Shown piece by piece: positions 31,932-43,634 of a stretch of DNA of 64,000 nt. Positions within the stretch are counted from its first letter, which is position 1. Every line of letters begins with the position of its first letter. Below the pieces are notes generated by a model that searched no databases, was not told where the DNA came from, and saw nothing but the letters and a program-made list of their open reading frames with translations. The stretch comes from Triangularia verruculosa (lineage: Eukaryota > Ascomycota > Sordariomycetes > Sordariales > Podosporaceae). Both the position numbers and the translations under genes were made by a program. Where the stretch lies: NCBI GenBank assembly GCA_033296885.1, contig MU863880.1, positions 415,051-479,050 of the forward strand, given 5' to 3'.

Positions 31932-34493
31932 TCAGACAAATTCAGCTTGCATATCTTTGTAGACGCCCTGGACCCTGTTCCATTTGGCACTCTTTGATAC
32001 GGCCAACTGTAACCTGATTCCATCTGGAGCCTTCATTCTCCGCCCGTGCTGCTCCTGCAGTCGGTTGATGTCCTCACAGATCAGATGCTCCTGGGCCTGA
32101 TTCCCCTGGTGCTCGACGATCATGAGCTCGGATCCGCGCCGGGCATCCAGGCACACGAGTGCGTGGCCACGGGGCGTCACGACCTTGAGCATGATCAAGC
32201 CGCTCAGGAGCAGCGTCTTCATGTGGAGGGGGCAGTCGATCGAAAAGCCGTCGCCCGAGCTCTGATTGAGAAAGGCTTTGTTATACGGGCCCCGGGTCGT
32301 GAGGACGCTGCCACCTCGCTCGTCGTGCAGAAGCTTGGCCATGATGCACTGTTCGTCGATACCCGAGATGGCGTGCAGTTCCGAGACAGACCTACAACGC
32401 ACGCGGAAGTGTAAGAAGTCGCTCCACGGCCAGTTCTCCACGAAGCGGCTCTTGCACACCAGCAGGTAGAAACCCGCCAGGACCCAGAGGTACATGGACA
32501 AGTTGGACGGGTCAACACCGGTGATGCCCTCGCCCACCGCCATGATGCACAGTCCACCGCCGGCGAGGAGGAAGGCTACCACTACAATCTGGCACACTTG
32601 GAACTGGCAGGTGACAGTGACGCCGCCCTCGTCGACCACCCAGCCCTCCATCTCTTGCATTCTGTCAGCCAGCTTGCTCGCGATCTTGCCAGCGTCTCCG
32701 GACGGCTGGCCCCCTGCGATCAGGGAGAGGCGGGAGAAAACGCCGGCCTGCACTGCCGCCGACAAGCGCATGACATTCCACGACTTGCTGTCAGCTTCGA
32801 AGCGGTTGGTGTACAGGCGGATGAAGGCGCAATAGTCCTTTGGCTTGAACGGCCGAACCATGTCTTTGGACTCGCACGTCAGGGCCACGACCGTCCGGTA
32901 CTTTGTCAGGCTGGCCACGGCACTCGGGCTCGTGAGGATCAGAGGAATCATGACGGCGATGATGTCTGACATGGATTCCATGACAGCCCGGCGCGTTGGA
33001 CAGCGCGAGAGATCGTCCAGGTCGTCGGCGGTGCTGGCTGGCAAATTGCCGTTCTGGGCGGCCTCGCGATACCTCCATTCTACCGTCGTTCGCAGGGCTC
33101 CTTTGGGCGGCTTGGCGCCGGTCTTCTCTCCCACCCGCTGCAGGGCCTGATCCAGGATCTTGAAGGCCGGATATGCCGTGTTCAAGGTGTCTTGGTCTGA
33201 CGAGGCCGAGTATTCCAAGTCTCGATCCTGGAAGAGGAGAACCTTGAAGTTCTCGAACCCGGTCGCGTAGACCATGCCGCACATCTCAAACGATGTGCAG
33301 TCTAGCCCCGACCGGTTCTGGAACCGGAGTGACAGTAGGAGATAGCGAAGGGTGAGGTCGATGCCGGAGCGGAACCGGTTCTGGTCAACGCAGTAGCGGG
33401 CCACATCGGCGTTTGAGGCGGTTGTGAGGCCTTCCTTGGCCTCTGCATCGATCATGCGCAGGACCTCGTCGCATTCTTCCTCGTCGAGAATCCCGTTCGA
33501 GAGCCGAGTGGAGATGCCTTGCCTGTCGAGAGCAGCCTCGCCTGCCTGGCAAGAAATCAAAGTGTTGGCGTGCATGTCCAGGAGCAGCACCTTCAGTTTG
33601 GTGACGCGCTGCGTCAGGACGGCGAGGATATTGTCGGTCCAGTACTTTCCTGTCGCCATTTGTGAAAGCAGCTTGGCCAGGAGGGCAGAAATGTAGTCGA
33701 TGAGAGCATAGATGGCGTCTAAGGAGTCGTCCTCCACCCTGTCCGCGTGGTCTCCCCCTACTCCGCCTTCGTCCCATTCACTGTTCGTTTGGCTGACCCG
33801 GGCTTGCTGAATAAGTTTCTTGAGCCGATCGCGGTTGGCAAGCTGCTTGCAGTACTCGACATTGATGCACTCGTTATCCAGCAGGCAGAGAGACAGCGCC
33901 GAAAGGACTGTCTCGGCTAGCCGCGCGAGGTCTTGGTACCCTTCCTCCGTTCCTTCGCTCATGAACCGCTTGATACTGGAAAAGTCCAAGTTGGGCTCCG
34001 GGCTTTTGGCTTCAGCTACTAATCTGGCGGCCTCCTCCCGCCACAGTTCTTTTGGATCGCGGCCGGCGGGCAGGTATGCACTGAGGCTGTCAAACTGGGG
34101 CATTTTCACCGTCTTGGGACGGTTTGAGCCGGCAGAACTGCATGATCTCTCTGAGCAGATGACCCGGAGGATGGAATCCTTGTCGCACTCGATTGACGCC
34201 GTGTCCCGGCCCACTGGCGCCCCATCATCTTGCTGTTGGGCCGGAGTCGGCATCTTGACGGGACCTGCCCTCCGGAACCCCCACAAGCGGCGGAGCAGCC
34301 CGTCCTTCCCATCTTTGCCGCCGATAGGGAGTGTTCGGCGGCGCGCAAGCATCGAGTTGGTGTGATACGGCCCCATGAAGATAGGGTCTTGTTGCTCCGC
34401 CTTGGCTTCCGATTGTGATGTTTGGGTACCCGATAAATCAGGATCCGAGCCGCCTTTTTCAACATCATAGTCGTCGTGTGCTGCAGTGGACAT
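31932..34493 (-). CDS. Uncharacterised 853-aa fungal protein with two C-terminal membrane segments
   Basis: Intronless, ATG at 34493. I do not recognise a named domain. The N-terminal about 150 residues are polar and disordered. A helical, Leu-rich body follows (about 180-620). Two hydrophobic stretches, CQIVVVAFLLAGGGLCIMAV (about 632-655) and LSMYLWVLAGFYLLVCK (about 662-680), are likely transmembrane. A conserved-looking tail follows with CRSVSELHAISGIDEQCIM and LLHDERGGSVLTTRGPYN. The start is supported by the leader composition and the divergent partner at 35243. It lies between two AAA ATPase genes, shares orientation with the SpoVK-type one and a 749-bp divergent promoter region with the Msp1-like one; a functional link is possible but only inferred from position. 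Confidence 0.7.
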   Translation of the reverse strand: MSTAAHDDYDVEKGGSDPDLSGTQTSQSEAKAEQQDPIFMGPYHTNSMLARRRTLPIGGKDGKDGLLRRLWGFRRAGPVKMPTPAQQQDDGAPVGRDTASIECDKDSILRVICSERSCSSAGSNRPKTVKMPQFDSLSAYLPAGRDPKELWREEAARLVAEAKSPEPNLDFSSIKRFMSEGTEEGYQDLARLAETVLSALSLCLLDNECINVEYCKQLANRDRLKKLIQQARVSQTNSEWDEGGVGGDHADRVEDDSLDAIYALIDYISALLAKLLSQMATGKYWTDNILAVLTQRVTKLKVLLLDMHANTLISCQAGEAALDRQGISTRLSNGILDEEECDEVLRMIDAEAKEGLTTASNADVARYCVDQNRFRSGIDLTLRYLLLSLRFQNRSGLDCTSFEMCGMVYATGFENFKVLLFQDRDLEYSASSDQDTLNTAYPAFKILDQALQRVGEKTGAKPPKGALRTTVEWRYREAAQNGNLPASTADDLDDLSRCPTRRAVMESMSDIIAVMIPLILTSPSAVASLTKYRTVVALTCESKDMVRPFKPKDYCAFIRLYTNRFEADSKSWNVMRLSAAVQAGVFSRLSLIAGGQPSGDAGKIASKLADRMQEMEGWVVDEGGVTVTCQFQVCQIVVVAFLLAGGGLCIMAVGEGITGVDPSNLSMYLWVLAGFYLLVCKSRFVENWPWSDFLHFRVRCRSVSELHAISGIDEQCIMAKLLHDERGGSVLTTRGPYNKAFLNQSSGDGFSIDCPLHMKTLLLSGLIMLKVVTPRGHALVCLDARRGSELMIVEHQGNQAQEHLICEDINRLQEQHGRRMKAPDGIRLQLAVSKSAKWNRVQGVYKDMQAEFV

Positions 34494-35242
34494 TTTGGAG
34501 TGGAACTGTATGACTGGGACTCAGAAATGATTTCGATCGAGGCTTCCCACCATCGGCAAAGCCCAATGAAACTGAAGGTAGGCCGTTTTGTCTTCGTTGT
34601 TTCTGAAGTGGGAGAGTGTGTGAGTGGGCATCTCAATTGAACACAATGGGTGCACTATTGGGATACCTATACAGAGGCCTCCTCCAGTGATTAGATTCCA
34701 CATCTCCAACCTGAAGTCCAATCCTTTTGGCATGATGAAATGCAGGTGGATGACAGAAATCCCAAGCCGTAAATGGCTGAAAGACGGCATGTGTGGCGCC
34801 CCCTACTTCTGTACTAACTACCAACTGCCACGCTGTGGATCACCATTGGCCTCCTCTATGAAGCGTCGCGACAAGGCTTTCTGACTGCTGCGGCGAGATA
34901 AACAAAGATGGACGTAAAAGGGGCTGGGAGATGCCCAAGCCAAGTCAACGTGGCACGAAGGTGAACTACTGCAAGTCGGTCGGCCAGTCTCATCTGCAGT
35001 GACACCCAACGAGTCCGATAGTTTTCAACTGAGAAATTTGCATGAGGCTGAGGCTTTGTATTCCTTGGTAGGTACGTAATGACAGCCCAGAACAGATGAG
35101 CAAGCGCGGACAGCCTGCAGACCAAAGTAGGTACAGGAGAGGGTGGAATCTCTAACCTGCCTCTTCTATTTTCCACTCTCATTCCGATCATCTAGACGAA
35201 GCAGCAGACAGGCAAGCCAGCACAGTTCACCACACGAGAAGC
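34494..35242. other. Divergent promoter region between the 853-aa gene and the Msp1-like gene
   Basis: 749 bp between outward-pointing ATGs. No gene, repeat or RNA is apparent; the short frames here have no recognisable content. Confidence 0.6.
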
Positions 35243-36716
35243 ATGGCCGGCGCCTGTACCCTGTCTCACTATCGCAGTTTCATTCAACAGCCATTGTCAC
35301 AATCGGGACTGGTCAACAGCCCGCTCACTACGGACCTCGAACGTCCCGCAGGAGTGCCAGAAACGGCCCACGGCAAGCCTGGTACTGAGGATGAGCTCGC
35401 CGTTGCTTCCGACAGCGGCGTCGATGTGGCTCAAGAAACCCCTACGGAGGAATCGGTAGGGTCTTCGCCTGCCTACGAGCGGGAAACCGATGAGAAACGC
35501 TATCTGTACATCTCAGACAGTAGCGACCCCGAGACCTTGGGCTCCCCTCTTGGTGGTAGGAAGGGTGTTCAGTCTCGACCAAGGAAACGAAAGGTCACCA
35601 AATGTCAGACAGCCTGCGAGATCGATTCGAGCGAAAGTGACCGCGATAAAGCCGACGCCCGTTTCAACTCGACACCAACCGTCGTTGGGCCCGGCTTCCG
35701 CACCCACAAGGAGAAAATGAAAGAATGGAAGGCAATGGCACGAGGGAAATTCGAGGAGATGCTGCTCGAATGCATCGTCAACACAGGTCCGTAACTGCTG
35801 TTCCCGCCTACCTACCTTGACCAAGCCCACTACCTCTGATTCTGCTATTGACTCAAGCCATTCGTCTTGGTATCTAGACGACATTCCACCAAAATACGAA
35901 AACATCTTCATGGACCGCAGGGTAATCGACAAAGTCGAGCACGTCACCTCCCTCGGCCTGACCCGACCCAAAGCCTTCAGCCACGGGGTCCTTAAGAACA
36001 ATAAAGTCACCGGCGCCATCCTTTACGGCCCCCCGGGTACCGGAAAGACGCTTTTGGTAAGAGGAGTAGCCAAGGAGGCCGGGTTCAACATGCTGTCTAT
36101 TTCCACATCGGAGGTATGGCAAAAGTGCCACGGCGACGACGAGAAGATGATCAAAGCCATCTTCTCCATGGCGCGCAAGATGTACCCGAGCATTGTCTTC
36201 CTCGACGAGGCCGACGCAATGCTAGGCGAGCGCAAGGCCGGGGAAAAGCGTCATTTGAGGGCTATGCTCAATAAGTTTCTCATGGAATGGGACGGGATTA
36301 CTAGCGGTGCCGACTCGCCGTTCATACTGCTTGCGACCAACAGGCCTAATGATCTCGACCCAGCTGTGCTCCGGAGGGCTCCGGTGAGGGTTCATCTCAA
36401 CTTGCCGAGTGTGGGGGAGCGGAGTGGGATTTTGGGCTTGTTGCTTAGGGATGAGAGGCTTGGGGGTGATATTACGATACCGACGTTGGCGAATCTGACG
36501 CCGCAGTATACGGGGTCTGACTTGAAGAACCTTTGCGTGACGGCGGCGACGGAGTGCGTGGCTGAGCAGGTGGTTGATACGGAGAGGAGGGTGCTGGGTC
36601 GGAGGCATTTTATAAGGGCGATGGAGAGTATTAAGGCTACTGCTATTGGGAGGACGAGGGAGCTGGATCTGGAGAATTTTCAGAATAATCGGCAGGAGCA
36701 GGCTGAGGGGGAGTAG
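35243..36716 (+). CDS. Msp1/ATAD1/spastin-like AAA ATPase
   Basis: Two exons, 35243-35790 and 35858-36716 (67-bp intron, donor GTAACT, phase 2), 468 aa. The N-terminal about 180 residues are disordered with a basic RPRKRK motif and no obvious membrane helix. The AAA module shows DDIPPKYENIFMDRRVIDKV, Walker A GPPGTGKT (about 241), a pore-loop-region SEVWQKCHGDDEKM, Walker B PSIVFLDEAD (about 297), sensor 1 LLATNRPNDLD and the arginine-finger region VLRRAP. This is the meiotic-clade fold of Msp1/ATAD1 and spastin. Msp1 extracts mislocalised tail-anchored proteins from mitochondria, but without a membrane anchor this one may act elsewhere. The acceptor choice is supported by the in-frame join TGP-HSSWYLDD. 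Confidence 0.82.
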
Positions 36717-37934
36717 AGGGTTGGGAGTTTCTTTGGGTTATGGCCCTGTTCTGCGAAGGTTCGTCATACCAAGGTAGGTATCTAGGCTCTGATGGTGATG
36801 CTGAGTGTTGCTTTACTTGTCGGCTGAGAAAAGCATCGCAGACTAATAACTGGCTCGCAGTAGAGAGCCGGGTAAGCTGGAATCGGAAATGTGCTTGGTT
36901 AGAAGCATTGGCTAGGCTTGAGAAAACAGTGCTAGTGCTCCAGACACTCAGAGTTTGGCTAGCTTGACTGATGGAGGATGAGGCTGCATCGATAGACAGG
37001 AAGGGAGACCACATGGTCATACTGGTAGTATCAAACAAGGAAAATATTGGTTCAATTTGGTTAGAGAAACCGCACGCTATGCACGTTCGTCTGCTAGGCG
37101 ATGGGTGGTGGTGAGGGGCAAAAGGTGGATGGAATTTGAACCGATGGTGGGAGGGTCAGCTTGCAGGTGGTTACACACAGCAGTATTCACGGGAGAGACA
37201 TGGATATAACTCGGGGTGGTTGACAAGTCTGTCATCCGTCTTGAAGGAAATCATCCGAGATGAAACCTGTGGTGAGCTGTGGAACAGAACAACACACCGA
37301 CATTCGCTACGATGTACAATGCATGGGATGAGGATAGAATTTCCCTGTTATAATTCAGGGTCTATACCAGAACAGGGTGGCATAGGACCTCTTCAAAGGT
37401 GGCCAATGCAGTCTCGATCGCACATGTGCCGAGGAATATAGACACTGCAGCGTTACATTTTGCCTGTTCAGCTACCTAGCTAACCAGATTTCTTGTGATC
37501 CACCTGAAGGAGGTACATGGTGAGCTGGTACAGGGCGGCTAAGGCACCCCTCGGAAGACGGCCAAGTCCCCCGCATGAAGAGAGAGGGAAAGACTGGGAC
37601 GAGATGGATGTGTGACCACGCCACCAGCCACTGGGAGAATGTAACAGTAGCTCAGAGGGTGGATGGCATTGAGGGGATTCCCAGTTCATGACCTGAGGAT
37701 TTGTACCTTGGGTACATAAAATGAGATGAGAAAAGAGGGAAAAAAGGTTGGCAAGTCACACGATCTCAGCAGATGGCCTCAAACCCAAAATCAACCGCTG
37801 GCGGCGGCGGGGCAGACCCCACTGCGAACGGGTGGAGTGGGGTTTGTGTGTCCATCTTTTTCTCAAAATTCAATTCTTTCTTGTCTTGAGTAGAGAATGA
37901 GTAAGAGAAAGGGCACAAAGAACACAAGAAAGCC
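36717..37934. other. Intergenic, no gene seen
   Basis: 1.2 kb of mixed composition holding the 3' flank of the Msp1-like gene and the promoter of the DUF4050-like gene. A B-box-like GGTTCAAATTCC on the minus strand near 37130 has no matching A box. Short frames only. Confidence 0.55.
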
Positions 37935-39931
37935 ATGGACTCGGCCGCCCTTCATCTTGATGATGCAAGTCTGAAGACTGCTGTCAGTGCCACTGCCACT
38001 GCCACTGCCGCTGCTGTCAGACTCACATCACCTGGTATGTTTATTTCTCTCTGCTGTTCATCCCACCTCTCCATCCCTTGCTTATCCTTATCCCCCCCTC
38101 CATCCCGTCTGACTCTCTCTCCAAGTCAATGCGCAGATCGCTAATGTGAGGTTTGCTAGACTTGGGCGGACCAGGCCTTCTTGGCCCAGGAATCATACCA
38201 CTTTCAGCACCCGTCACCCCGCACCCTCAGCACCACCCCGGCCAGCAACAGCTGCCCCCGGCACCTCCAATCTGTATAAGAAGCGCCCAGGCCCAGACAC
38301 CGTCGCGTGAGTCCAACGGTGGCGACCACGACTCGTCTATCCTTCACCACAACAACCACCTACCACCCGCCATGATCTTCTCAGACCTCTACAAGTCGCC
38401 GAGATCGCCCTTCAGCAAGCTTCGAAACTCACTCCCTCACCATCATCCACCACCGCCCTCCGACATTGACGCCGACCTCGTCAGCAGGGACAAGACCAAG
38501 CAGAAAGAAGCCGTGAAGCGGTACCTCGCCGAGAGGGTGAAAAATGACTGGGAATTCACGTGGCCGCCTGTGACACCACCAGCACCCCAACAAGTAAACT
38601 CACCGCCAACCCCCGCCGAATCGGAGAAGTCGTCCGTTGTCAACGGGGGCGCTACGACTCCACTGCCACCGGCAACCGGACCCACCACACCAACCACACC
38701 CGAGCATGTGCTCCCGCCAGCGGAGACTACGGCCTTGGAAGCCGAAGAGGCCTCCAACCGAGACTCCGGGGAAGAAGCAGACTCGGAATCAGACACCGAA
38801 TCAGTCTACAGCACCGTATCGGAAGACCTCGTCCACTTCCAGCCCCGAGCAGAATGGACCTCTGACCTCTCCGACGACGATGGGCTAACACAGCCAGTCC
38901 CGTCGCCATACCGCTTCAACTCTCCAGACGATGTCGGCACCACCGTCCGAACCTCGCTCGAAACAAAACGCACCCGTCGGCGGCGCGCCATAAGAGAGGA
39001 AACCTCGTGGAATCCAGGACTAGCATGCTTCGAAGCCCGCCGCGACGCCTGGACCGGCGCTCGCACCGTTCGTGTGAAGCCAAAACCAATTCCACCTACC
39101 TCCCCCTCCACCGGGCGTCGCCTGTCATTCTGGAGGTTACACCGCACAGAAAGCGGCAGTAGTAAAAGCAGCCAGCATTCTTCCCCCGGATCACCACCAC
39201 CAGCCAACCCAACCGAAGCCAGAACATCAGATATCTCCTCCATCACCCCTCCCCTTTCCGACTCGGAGTCTCCCCCCCCTCCTCCCCAAAACCATCAAAT
39301 CTACCCAGTCGAAACCCTCATCCCCATCCCCACTCCTCTCCTCCCACCCCAAAATCCCATGCGCGCATCGATAACCCCGTCTATGTACGGCAACCTCTAC
39401 GATAAGCTCGTCGTCCAAGGCCTCCAACCCGCCTGTCCAGTCAATCTGTCCGATATGATCCGCGCCTGCGTAGTAGGCTGGAAACGGGACGGGGAGTGGC
39501 CGCCTCGATCAATTTACACTGCCCCATTTCCGGTACCAGTTGCTACCACCACCGCCGAACTGGCAGCGATGCGTCAAAGAAAGGCCCAGCAGCAGCAGAA
39601 GATCAACGCTGCCAGAAAAGCTGCTGCTGTTGCTGCTGCTCCGACTTCCCCACCAGTGAGCTCCCCGGGTGGTGGGTCAACAGTACGAAGGATGAGCCTT
39701 GGGTTCTTGGGGAAGACCACCACCCACGAAGACCACAACAACAACAACCACAATAATAATAATAGTCATAGTGATGAGACCGGGGGGAGTGGGAAGGCTT
39801 CTTTTCGGAGGAGTTTACAGCGGGTGTTGAGTTTGGGGCAGCATGGTCATGGCAATCACCAGACGGTGGGGTCACCGCCGAGGGGTAATGCAGAGGTTAT
39901 GGGGGCTGCCTTGGGGGCTGCTATGACTTGA
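37935..39931 (+). CDS. DUF4050 / Gag1-like clamp-domain protein (tentative)
   Basis: Two exons, 37935-38034 and 38160-39931 (125-bp intron, donor GTATGT, branch CTAAT), 623 aa. The N-terminus MDSAALHLDDASLKTAV joins DLGGPGLLGPGIIP across the intron. The protein is largely disordered, with Pro/Ser/Thr-rich and acidic segments. Conserved-looking blocks are FSDLYKSPRSPFSKLRN, DKTKQKEAVKRYLAERVKND followed by WEFTWPP, and near residue 420 YDKLVVQGLQPACPVNLSDM followed by IRACVVGWKRDGEWPP. From memory these match the fungal-specific DUF4050/Gag1-like clamp family; no biochemical role is clear. A Gln/Ala run and an Asn/His run near the C-terminus (39580-39770) are simple repeats. No signal peptide or membrane helix. 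Confidence 0.65.
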
Positions 39932-41053
39932 TGTTTTTTTCTCGGTCAAGTGATGGTAGTAGTAAGGGAAAGAGAGACAAAGGTGGTGAATGGTTTGCCG
40001 GGAAGTGTGTGATGGGATTTGGGTGTGTATTGTTCACTGTATGAGGGAGACAACTTGGGGTGCGAAGGGATGCTTTTTCTGTTTCATTTCCAAGCGGGTT
40101 TTTTTGGTATAGGGGGATGACGATGATGATGATGATGAATGGTTTTTCAAAGGGCAAAGGGCATAAGTTTGATATTTTTGGTCACTGAGATGATATCGTG
40201 ATACCCCCTCGGTCTTTTTTTTTCTTCATCTTTTTATACTTTTTGGATGGTGTCTAGTTTTGGATGGGCAGTAATGGGACGATTCCTGTTTTTTTAGTGT
40301 TTGGAAAGGTTCTCCTCTCTTGTCTATAGCATTGTTGCATCAGACATAACAAAGACCTCCATTCTTGCGTACCTACTGTACCGAATTGCTCACCAGCTAT
40401 TGACACGATTTTGGGCTGCTGATGGTGGTGTCGTTGCACATGCCTGTTCGCCCCCTCAAAAGCTGGTCAGTATCCGGGTCAGATTCCATCCAGCTCTTTG
40501 CCCCTCACCTTCTTCACCCCCTGCTGTGTCTGTTCCTCCTCCCCTCCATCGCCTAACATAGTCCTGCATTAGAACCAATAATTCCCTTGCTTGACAAACT
40601 GACAGCATGACCACATCCCACACGCACTAGTAGCCGTGAGTACCGTGTAGGCCAAAACGCCACACAACCATAACCTTGAATTCTGAATTGAGCATCTCCT
40701 TGGAGAAAAGAGATTCAGAATTTGATCGATCCCGAAACACACACCCCGAGTGATCCGAACTAAACCCGCCCTGCATCTACTACCTGAATGCCACCGTCAT
40801 TGTTACCCATAATGTATACCAAACTCTTCGTTGTCTAGTGATGCAGCCACAGGGCCGGGACAATAATGCTGATGATGCCTGTGATCATATTTCCATTATT
40901 CATATTATACCTTTTAGATAAATAAAAAAAACATTCTCGCTGTTTGTAAACACAAACCTCACAACACCACCACCACCATCTCCCTGAATAGCCTCACCAA
41001 CCCACTCCCTGCAACCCTTTCCAACCTCTCTCACAGAACCATCATCCAGATAT
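39932..41053. other. Intergenic between convergent genes
   Basis: T-rich 3' flanks with a GATGAT run near 40117-40137. It converges from the DUF4050-like gene (plus) and the peroxin gene (minus). No gene or mobile element recognised. Confidence 0.6.
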
Positions 41054-42278
41054 CTACCTTCCAATCCCAAACCCACTCCTCCCCTGCTGTCCCTGCCCCG
41101 TCCCCCCAGCCGTAATAACCCCATTCCCACTCCCATTCGCAGCACTCCCCGGAAAACTCCTCGTGCTCAGCAAAACCCCCTTCACCCTCCTAATATTCTC
41201 CTTCGCCCTCCTAATCTCATCATCCGGCTCCGCCCTGGCCCCATAAAGATTATTATACCCCCCTGCCCCTCCACCATTACTCCACTCCACCGCGCTCTGC
41301 CTCGCCAGCACGTCCAGATCATCGCTCAGCACGTCAATTACTGTCTTGACATCTTGATACCCCTCCGTTTGACTGATTAGTCCCTCATTCACCTGCTTCA
41401 ATCCCTTTACCAATCCCCCCAATCTCCTGGATTGATAGGCAGTGCTTGATTCCGGGTTATTGTTGGGGAAAAGGGGGGTGTTGATCTGGAACGAGGACCG
41501 GGGTACGTCTTCGGTTTGAATGCCGATGTCGCGGTGGAATAGCTCGGTTGGGTCGTCGTATTGGGAGATGGCGTCAAAAGAGGGGCGGGGGGAGAGGTTG
41601 TTTTTGTCGGAGGGGTAGGGGGGGATGGTTGAGACGGTGGCTTCGAGTTTTGTGATGAGGTGGGAGAGGTTGTCGCTTGCGGATTCGGCGAGGGAGAGGC
41701 GGGAGGTGGTGAGGGAGTCGACCATGGGTTCGAGGACGAGTTTGCTGGTGGAGTAGATGAGGGTGGAGAGGCCGGTGAAGGTGTAGAGGGTGTTGAGGAA
41801 GCCGGAGGGGGTGATCAGGGGAGGGGGGCGGGAGGGGGTGGTGAGGAATTCGGGGTAGGTGATGATGGGGGGACGGTCTTCTTTGGGGAGGGGGGTTGTG
41901 GGGAGGGGGGAGGGGAATGGCTGTGGTGGGTTGGTTAGTTGTTTGTTTGGGAGGGTGAAAAGGGGTGGGGGGGGGGCGTACTGGTGTGTCTTGGGTGGCT
42001 TCTTTTAGGAGGTCTTGGATGTCGGTGTTGGAGAGGCCTTTGCTCTTGAGGAACTCTGTTCTTTGCTCTGGGGTGGCTTTTTGTGTTTCGGCATCTTTTA
42101 GAAAAATGCGCGCTTGTTCGATGGTGGCTTCTCGTGTCTTTGCTGGGTCGGGCGCGGATTCGACTTGAGGAGCTTCAGCTTCGGTGTTTGTTGATGGCTC
42201 TGTGTTTAGCGGTGGTGTTTCGAGCGCCGCGGGCTCTGTCGCCGGTGGGACTTCTGGCTTCTTGTCGGCGTCGGACAT
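41054..42278 (-). CDS. Pex14-family peroxin, probably Pex14/17 (Pex33) type
   Basis: Two exons, 42278-41982 and 41920-41054 (61-bp intron, donor GTACGC, branch CTAAC), 387 aa. The N-terminal helical domain (about 48-92), REATIEQARIFLKDAETQKA then FLKSKGLSNTDIQDLL, has the Pex14 pattern that binds the WxxxF motifs of Pex5. After a Pro-rich linker comes YPEFLTTPSRPPPLITPS and a hydrophobic segment FLNTLYTFTGLSTLIYST (membrane association). Long helices and a Gly-rich tail follow. The C-terminal layout fits the filamentous-fungal hybrid Pex14/17 rather than canonical Pex14; that choice is from memory. It would act in the docking complex for matrix-protein import at the peroxisome (and Woronin-body precursors in ascomycetes). 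Confidence 0.72.
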
Positions 42279-43393
42279 GTTGGCGGCAGGTGATGGCGAC
42301 GGTGTATAACGCGAAAGAGTAGCTGCTGCGATACAATTGTATCAAATAGTAAAAGGAAAAGAAGAACCGCTGATGGTTGCTCGACAGCGTCACCTGTGAA
42401 TGTTACCGAGGCTCGCCAGTTGCGCGGGTGCCGGGAGGACCTGGTCTGGGCGTCCAAGGCGTGACCCACAGTTTCCAGCGCGGCCCCACAACCCAGACAC
42501 GCCAAAACTGGGGTCTAAACCGAGCCACGATCCACTGGCTCGACATTGGCCATCACGGTGTCTGTTGTATCTGTGTCTGTCTATATTGAAGATATCTTTG
42601 ATCTGTCATTGTGTTCTATCTACTGTATTATTCTCACTGTTTATACAGGTGTCACTGATACTCTGTTGCCCCATACTCTGCCGTGTCTGTCTTGCTCAAC
42701 AGACTCAGTGTCGCCACATACGATCCACAAACGCTGCCGAATAACGTCGCATATATCTACAAGAAAAGGTATGTAAATCGAGATACAAAGTGCCCAGACG
42801 GTTCATTTGATGAGATGACGTCGATGACCCCGAGAGCCACCATTGAGAGACAGTCATGCTGATTACACTGCCGCCAGAACGCAGCGAGCCGCGAGTATAC
42901 GCTGCAGCCAGCCATTGGAAGAGACACAAGCCATCCCTAATGTGAGTAGTCTTTTTGTGATCAAATGAGAGATGAGTGAAAGTGAGAGATGAGAATGTGA
43001 GTGACAAAAAGCTGTGAGTGGTTGATGGTGAAGCTGGTGGCTGTAGTGCCCCTGACACGCAAACACCGGCGTCAACTCTCTCTGGCTGTTTTCTGCGGGT
43101 GTGGCTGCCCGTGGCCGTGGACGGTGATCTGCATCTCGAGTGCGAGATGGGACGAGACGACTGTTGAAAATGCAGCCGGCGTCGGTCGGAGTCGGAGCCG
43201 GCAAACTCCATCCAACCAAGGTTTCACAGGTCAACTTTCCCCAAGTGCAACCGTCGGACCTCAAAGAAAGAACAAACAAGAGACAGAGACACAAGACACG
43301 CGAGCCAAGCCGAGGCTTCCTCGCTTTCAGCCATTGGCACGCCGCCCCATCAACCACACGGCAAGGCAAGGCAAGGCAAGCTTATTTGGACGA

Positions 43394-43425
<32 letters not shown>

Positions 43426-43634
43426 GCTTTTCAACACACACATCACAAGCACAAGCCATTGGGCATCCAATCGACCGACCGGCAACCAACGCCAATCGGC
43501 CATCGGCCATACATCGTCAATTCTCAACAGTGTCATCTCATCTCAGTCTCACTTCCTCTTACATTCTCACTCTGATACTCACTCACATTCCATCACCCAT
43601 CACCCATCTTCCATCATCCATCAATTCCATCATC
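42279..43634. other. Divergent promoter region of the peroxin and IES2 genes
   Basis: 1.36 kb between two outward start codons. The IES2 side is a CA/TC-rich leader, open in the IES2 frame back to 43140. It carries a GGCAA repeat (43360-43380) and a TGCCTG repeat (43396-43424). No gene supported. Confidence 0.6.
43360..43424. repeat. GGCAA and TGCCTG microsatellites in the IES2 leader
   Basis: Four ggcaa units followed 15 bp later by about five tgcctg units, directly visible, 210-275 bp upstream of the IES2 ATG. Confidence 0.85.

Noticed and set aside
37120..37145. B-box-like GGTTCAAATTCC on the minus strand
   Set aside because: No A box at a suitable distance and no cloverleaf.
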